DNA from: Nymphaea colorata
Lineage: Eukaryota > Streptophyta > Magnoliopsida > Nymphaeales > Nymphaeaceae
Assembly: GCF_008831285.2 (NCBI RefSeq)
Contig: NC_045140.1
Location: 1-10,000 of the forward strand
Direction of reading: 5' to 3'
DNA: 10,000 nucleotides
Shown here: in pieces, positions 8,201 to 10,000 of the stretch
Position numbering within the stretch: position 1 is the first letter of the stretch
Layout: each line of letters starts with the position of its first letter
Position numbers and translations under genes: made by a program
The notes under the pieces: generated by a model
What the model saw: the letters and a program-made list of their open reading frames with translations, nothing else
Told to the model about the DNA's origin: nothing
Databases searched by the model: none

Positions 8201-8897
8201 GACACAAGAAGAAACGTTCGGCCATGAATAGCCATTCTCGAAGATGTTCCCCATTGAACTTAGGGAAATCATATTTGACGGAAGGTGTCCGTCTCTCTTC
8301 AAAACGTGTAGGCTCTCTTCGAGTTCTCCTAGGACGAAGTGGTGTTTCGTCCTCTCCTTCGGAAAGCTCAAAAATTGGGTTCCGAATGGGTTGACTAGTT
8401 CGTTGACCTTGAGGAGGTCTGTAGTATTCACTTGTAGGCTCGTTTAGATACCTGTCTGGAGGTGGTCCCATGACTCTACCTCCTTCCAAACTCGTCCCAA
8501 CATGTGAAATGTTGTTGGGATTAACCTCAGTGTCGGTTTGATAGCCAGGTATGACTAGCAAACCTTTTCCTTTCTGTTGATTCGGACCCTGAGTGGTCCT
8601 CTGCTCAACAACGACTTGGGTTTGGTTGTTGGCCAACTGTCTGAACATGGCGCGGATTTCATCCATTTCCTTTTGGTGTTCCGCGTTCTGACGATCCATG
8701 TCCTTCTTCCTAAAGTTCTCAACTTTGGCCATTTCGCTACGCATTTGTAGCAATTCCTTCTCTATGCTTAGGATTCTACCTAAGGCATAGTCCGGAACTT
8801 GCCCCCTTTGAGTTGGAGGGGCATCTCCTGCTTGCTCTTGAGGAATGTCCTCAAGAACAGGCTCATCGGAGCTCACGTTCTTCTTGGATTTACCCAT
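5262..8897 (-). CDS. gag-pol: Gag-protease-reverse transcriptase-RNase H polyprotein
   Basis: A single 1,211-codon frame encodes the replication proteins. The N-terminus (residues 40-90) is charged and coiled-coil-like. The Gag capsid-like domain spans about 205-360 and is followed by a Lys/Glu/Arg-rich helix. A CX2CX7HXC zinc knuckle lies at 442-455 and a serine tract at 470-487. The aspartic protease has the DSG triad at 551-553 and an ILGMPW segment near 620. Reverse transcriptase covers about 720-925, with D826 in the KIDLRAGYHQI motif and the FFDD catalytic pair D890/D891. RNase H follows with D1036, E1073, D1098 and D1141. Gag and Pol share one frame without a frameshift, as in many chromoviruses. 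I chose the start at 8897 because it is the first ATG after an in-frame stop. The frame ends at a TAA where an intact polyprotein would continue into integrase, so this is a truncated polyprotein with every catalytic residue still present. Confidence 0.95.
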   Translation of the reverse strand: MGKSKKNVSSDEPVLEDIPQEQAGDAPPTQRGQVPDYALGRILSIEKELLQMRSEMAKVENFRKKDMDRQNAEHQKEMDEIRAMFRQLANNQTQVVVEQRTTQGPNQQKGKGLLVIPGYQTDTEVNPNNISHVGTSLEGGRVMGPPPDRYLNEPTSEYYRPPQGQRTSQPIRNPIFELSEGEDETPLRPRRTRREPTRFEERRTPSVKYDFPKFNGEHLREWLFMAERFFLCHHVPQEEWIEIATANMTGEATTHYLWFEHKTADPTWEKYKASLQLQFGDSTFIDYDEDLKNLTQTTTVPVYQRQFERLASMVQWPEKALIGSFKGRLRSDIKREMKIHRFGSLEECFAMARLYEERIEERKEEKREKRERKARKSDKLRKKPSFSSTSRNQSREFRPQGKELVPYNRGNDYRPNPRPGRDLPTRYLTPKQIEEYRKKGLCFRCEGKWEKNHQCKALFNIVVVDEPETSSSSESDSSSSSSSSSSSDEEVQVKRKGKKIESEEPQKGETSNREDKSEEVESLHSIQDPHKANAMRVFGRINGQKVLILLDSGATNNFLTEEAAEKCKVTLNESSPQTIIVGGGHRLKCIHEGKGIDVNIKKKNFKVDCLVIPLDGVDLILGMPWFLTWKDIRWDVKNFAMTFIPDGEGESITLQGLASSTRPKAALRSIQHEQPACWVLTLATDVPVSEDKVEEPIPPSIQLVLDQFPAIFDEPKGLPPKRAYNHRIVLAHGAEPVNVRPYRYGHSQKAEIERLVKEMLESGIIRPSCSPFSSPVLLVKKKDNTWRFCIDYRALNEVTVKDRHPIPVIDELLDELAGATVFSKIDLRAGYHQIRMFDKDVLKTAFRTHDGHYEFLVMPFGLTNAPATFQRCMNDVFRAHLRDFILVFFDDILIYSKDEEQHKRHLEITLGILQEHQLFAKMSKCSFGQSSIGYLGHIVSREGVRADPEKLHAMEKWPLPKDLKGLRGFLGLTGYYRRFIQGYGIIAQPLTQMLKKGAFSWTEKSRVAFDKLKAALMTAPVLTLPDFSKTFTIETDACEVGVGAVLGQDGHPIAYMSKALTSRAKPLSTYEKELLAIVIAVEKWRPYLIGRKFIVRTDQNSLKYMLKQRVSTPTQQRWLAKLLGYDFEIEYKKGPENKAADSLSRLTEQLMTLSVVETDIWTRLAQDQHDDQSLRLIKTSVQQNPGSIPLYSVKGNLLYRKDKAVVPPNSG
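7437..7490 (-). other. Acidic/serine tract between Gag and protease
   Basis: Residues 470-487 are serines broken by one Glu and one Asp, ending in eleven consecutive serines, and are followed by acidic and basic charged residues up to about 520. The serine codons are mixed (TCC, AGT, TCT, AGC and others), so this is not a simple trinucleotide microsatellite. It lies in the expected linker between nucleocapsid and protease and is probably disordered and open to phosphorylation. That role is inferred, not known for this family. Confidence 0.8.
7533..7574 (-). other. Gag zinc knuckle (CX2CX7HXC)
   Basis: Residues 442-455 of the polyprotein read C-F-R-C, seven residues, then H-Q-C. This is the nucleocapsid zinc finger spacing of plant chromoviruses, in place of the retroviral CX2CX4HX4C form. 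It binds the genomic RNA during packaging. It sits just after a basic, Arg/Lys-rich stretch that could also bind RNA. Confidence 0.88.
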
Positions 8898-9105
8898 AGA
8901 ATTCGTGAATTAGGCACCCAGTGAAAACACGCACAAACTAAGGAATTTGGCTATTTGGAGCCAACGACAAAAGAAAATCCTAAACTAACGCACACGGAAA
9001 ATGCACTGCTGAAAGCTGGACTCAAACACTCCTCGCCTTGACTGATTTGCTGAAGCTGAATCTTCTTGCAACGAGTGCTTGAACTTCAATAACAGCCTCA
9101 AGACT
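8898..9105 (-). other. Untranslated leader between PBS and gag
   Basis: About 208 bases separate the primer binding site from the first ATG of the long frame. An in-frame TAA lies four codons upstream of that ATG, so the coding frame does not extend back into the leader. Packaging or dimerisation signals are expected here in this class of element, but I recognise no specific motif. Confidence 0.7.
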
Positions 9106-9117
9106 GCTCTGATACCA
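9106..9117 (-). other. Primer binding site, initiator-Met tRNA
   Basis: The minus strand reads TGGTATCAGAGC, complementary to the 3' terminal 12 bases (including CCA) of plant initiator methionine tRNA, the usual primer of plant Ty3/gypsy elements. It lies two bases (AT) after the end of the 5' LTR. It primes minus-strand DNA synthesis and fixes both the element's orientation and the LTR boundary at 9120. Confidence 0.95.
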
Positions 9118-9119
9118 AT

Positions 9120-10000
9120 TGTTAGGACCACTCCTGCTAGAACTAGAATTTCCTAACCAAGAGCGACCTACCTTCCCAGGTCTCTTGAGTGCTACTCAAA
9201 AACCGAAAATTCCTAAGACAATTAATTACAACACTTCTACCCGGCCGGACAGACCCCGGCGCAAAAACCCTTAGGACAGAAGATTCAGGTGCGGAATACC
9301 CTTATTCCCAAATCCTAACTACGGGCAGACCTAAGACAAACACTACAAGGGTTGACGCGGCTTTTACAATCGTAAGCGATACAAGAATTCAATCGTCTCA
9401 CTCAACAAACCACTCAACCAAACACACAAGACGAACGAGCAAACCACGCCCAACAATAAGCAAATGGGTACGGTCGGCTCCTTGTGGTCGTGTCTCGGGC
9501 AGCTGGCCCTTGAGGTACCACGGCAGGGAGCTAGGCCGAAGCCTTGGGCTAAAACAATAACTAAAACAAACTAAATGGAATCCTAAAACCGAAAGCACAA
9601 CACCCTCCCCGGAATCTACAAGTGAGCTAAGGTGTTACCGGCCAAGGGCTAGCCTTGGCTGAGCCGGAACAACCGCGGGGTGAAGACCAAACCCCGGGCA
9701 ATGCAGCAACGGGCCGGCGAGAAGCGCGCGGCCTGGACAGCCTCCTGCTGTCGGACGAGTAGACAGACGTTGCCTGGAACAGTAGCCTGCTGCCGAGCAA
9801 AGACGGTCACGCGAGGAACAGAGACAGCCACCTGCTGTCGAGAATCACCTCCGGACGCGCGGCCGTGAAGGACACGGGCTAGCTGTCGGATGCGGCCGGC
9901 TGACGAGTGGCCGAGAGGACAGCAAACTGCGGTCGGGCACAGACTGACGGACGAGACCTGACTGTCGAGTGCAGACCTACGGTAGCAGCGGCAAAAACAA
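9120..10000 (-). repeat. 5' LTR, last 881 bases in view (U5 side)
   Basis: This is the upstream LTR of the minus-strand element, cut by the window edge. It starts on the + strand with TGTTAGGACC, two bases from the primer binding site, as expected of an LTR end. It matches positions 1 to about 877 almost perfectly: A at 9392 against C at 270, and one extra C in a C run near 9607-9610 (four C here, three at about 485-487). The part seen corresponds to the transcript-distal (R/U5) side. I saw no clear AATAAA signal on the minus strand in it, so the polyadenylation site and R/U5 border stay undefined. Confidence 0.93.

Larger units (their letters stand above)
1..10000 (-). mobile_element. Ty3/gypsy chromovirus LTR retrotransposon, nearly complete
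   Basis: The window is one retroelement read on the minus strand. Two direct repeats (from 1 and from 9120) flank an internal region of about 5.1 kb that holds a tRNA primer binding site, Gag, protease, reverse transcriptase, RNase H, integrase, chromodomain remnants and a polypurine tract in that order. Integrase after RNase H defines Ty3/gypsy rather than Ty1/copia, and the chromodomain assigns it to chromoviruses. The left edge lies about 3 bases inside the 3' LTR, and the right edge cuts the 5' LTR after 881 bases, so neither outer end nor a target-site duplication is visible. If both LTRs are equally long the element is about 13.1 kb. No env-like gene is present. The copy is young by LTR identity but its 3' pol is broken, so it is probably not autonomous as written. 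Confidence 0.97.

Noticed and set aside
9106-9117. tRNA-like match as a tRNA gene
   Set aside because: Only 12 bases match the tRNA 3' end and no cloverleaf surrounds them. It is a primer binding site.

Overview
The whole window lies inside one long-terminal-repeat retrotransposon of the Ty3/gypsy (Metaviridae) chromovirus type, read on the minus strand. The host is almost certainly a plant. The primer binding site matches the 3' end of plant initiator-Met tRNA, the Gag zinc knuckle has the CX2CX7HXC spacing usual in plant chromoviruses, and remnants of a chromodomain follow the integrase. No host gene, host flank or target-site duplication is visible, so the species cannot be named. I could not settle the subclade; the very long LTR recalls Tekay/Del-type elements, but that is only a lean.

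Layout in transcription order (right to left): the 5' LTR begins beyond the right edge and its last 881 bases are at 9120-10000. The primer binding site is at 9106-9117, followed by an untranslated leader (8898-9105). One open frame of 1,211 codons (8897-5262) carries Gag, zinc knuckle, protease, reverse transcriptase and RNase H. Integrase follows in the same frame after a TAA stop (about 5261-4150), then a chromodomain split over two other frames (about 4165-4005). The polypurine tract is at 3985-4000, and the 3' LTR runs from 3984 to the left edge, lacking about three terminal bases. The LTR is therefore about 3.99 kb, longer than many chromovirus LTRs, and the full element would be about 13.1 kb.

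The proteins would normally work as one replication unit: Gag packages the RNA, protease cuts the polyprotein, RT/RNase H copies the RNA from the tRNA primer, and integrase with its chromodomain inserts the DNA, probably into particular chromatin. This copy looks very young, because the two LTRs differ by one substitution and one single-base indel over about 877 comparable bases. Yet the 3' part of pol carries an in-frame stop and about five frame changes, several beside C or G runs, while the first 3.6 kb of coding sequence is clean. Either a defective copy was moved in trans, or the sequence has local homopolymer errors. The LTR itself is a mosaic: a degenerate repeat block (about 600-1080), a block very rich in CTAG (1190-1660), a purine-rich block (about 1740-2250), and an AT-rich promoter-like block (3300-3540).
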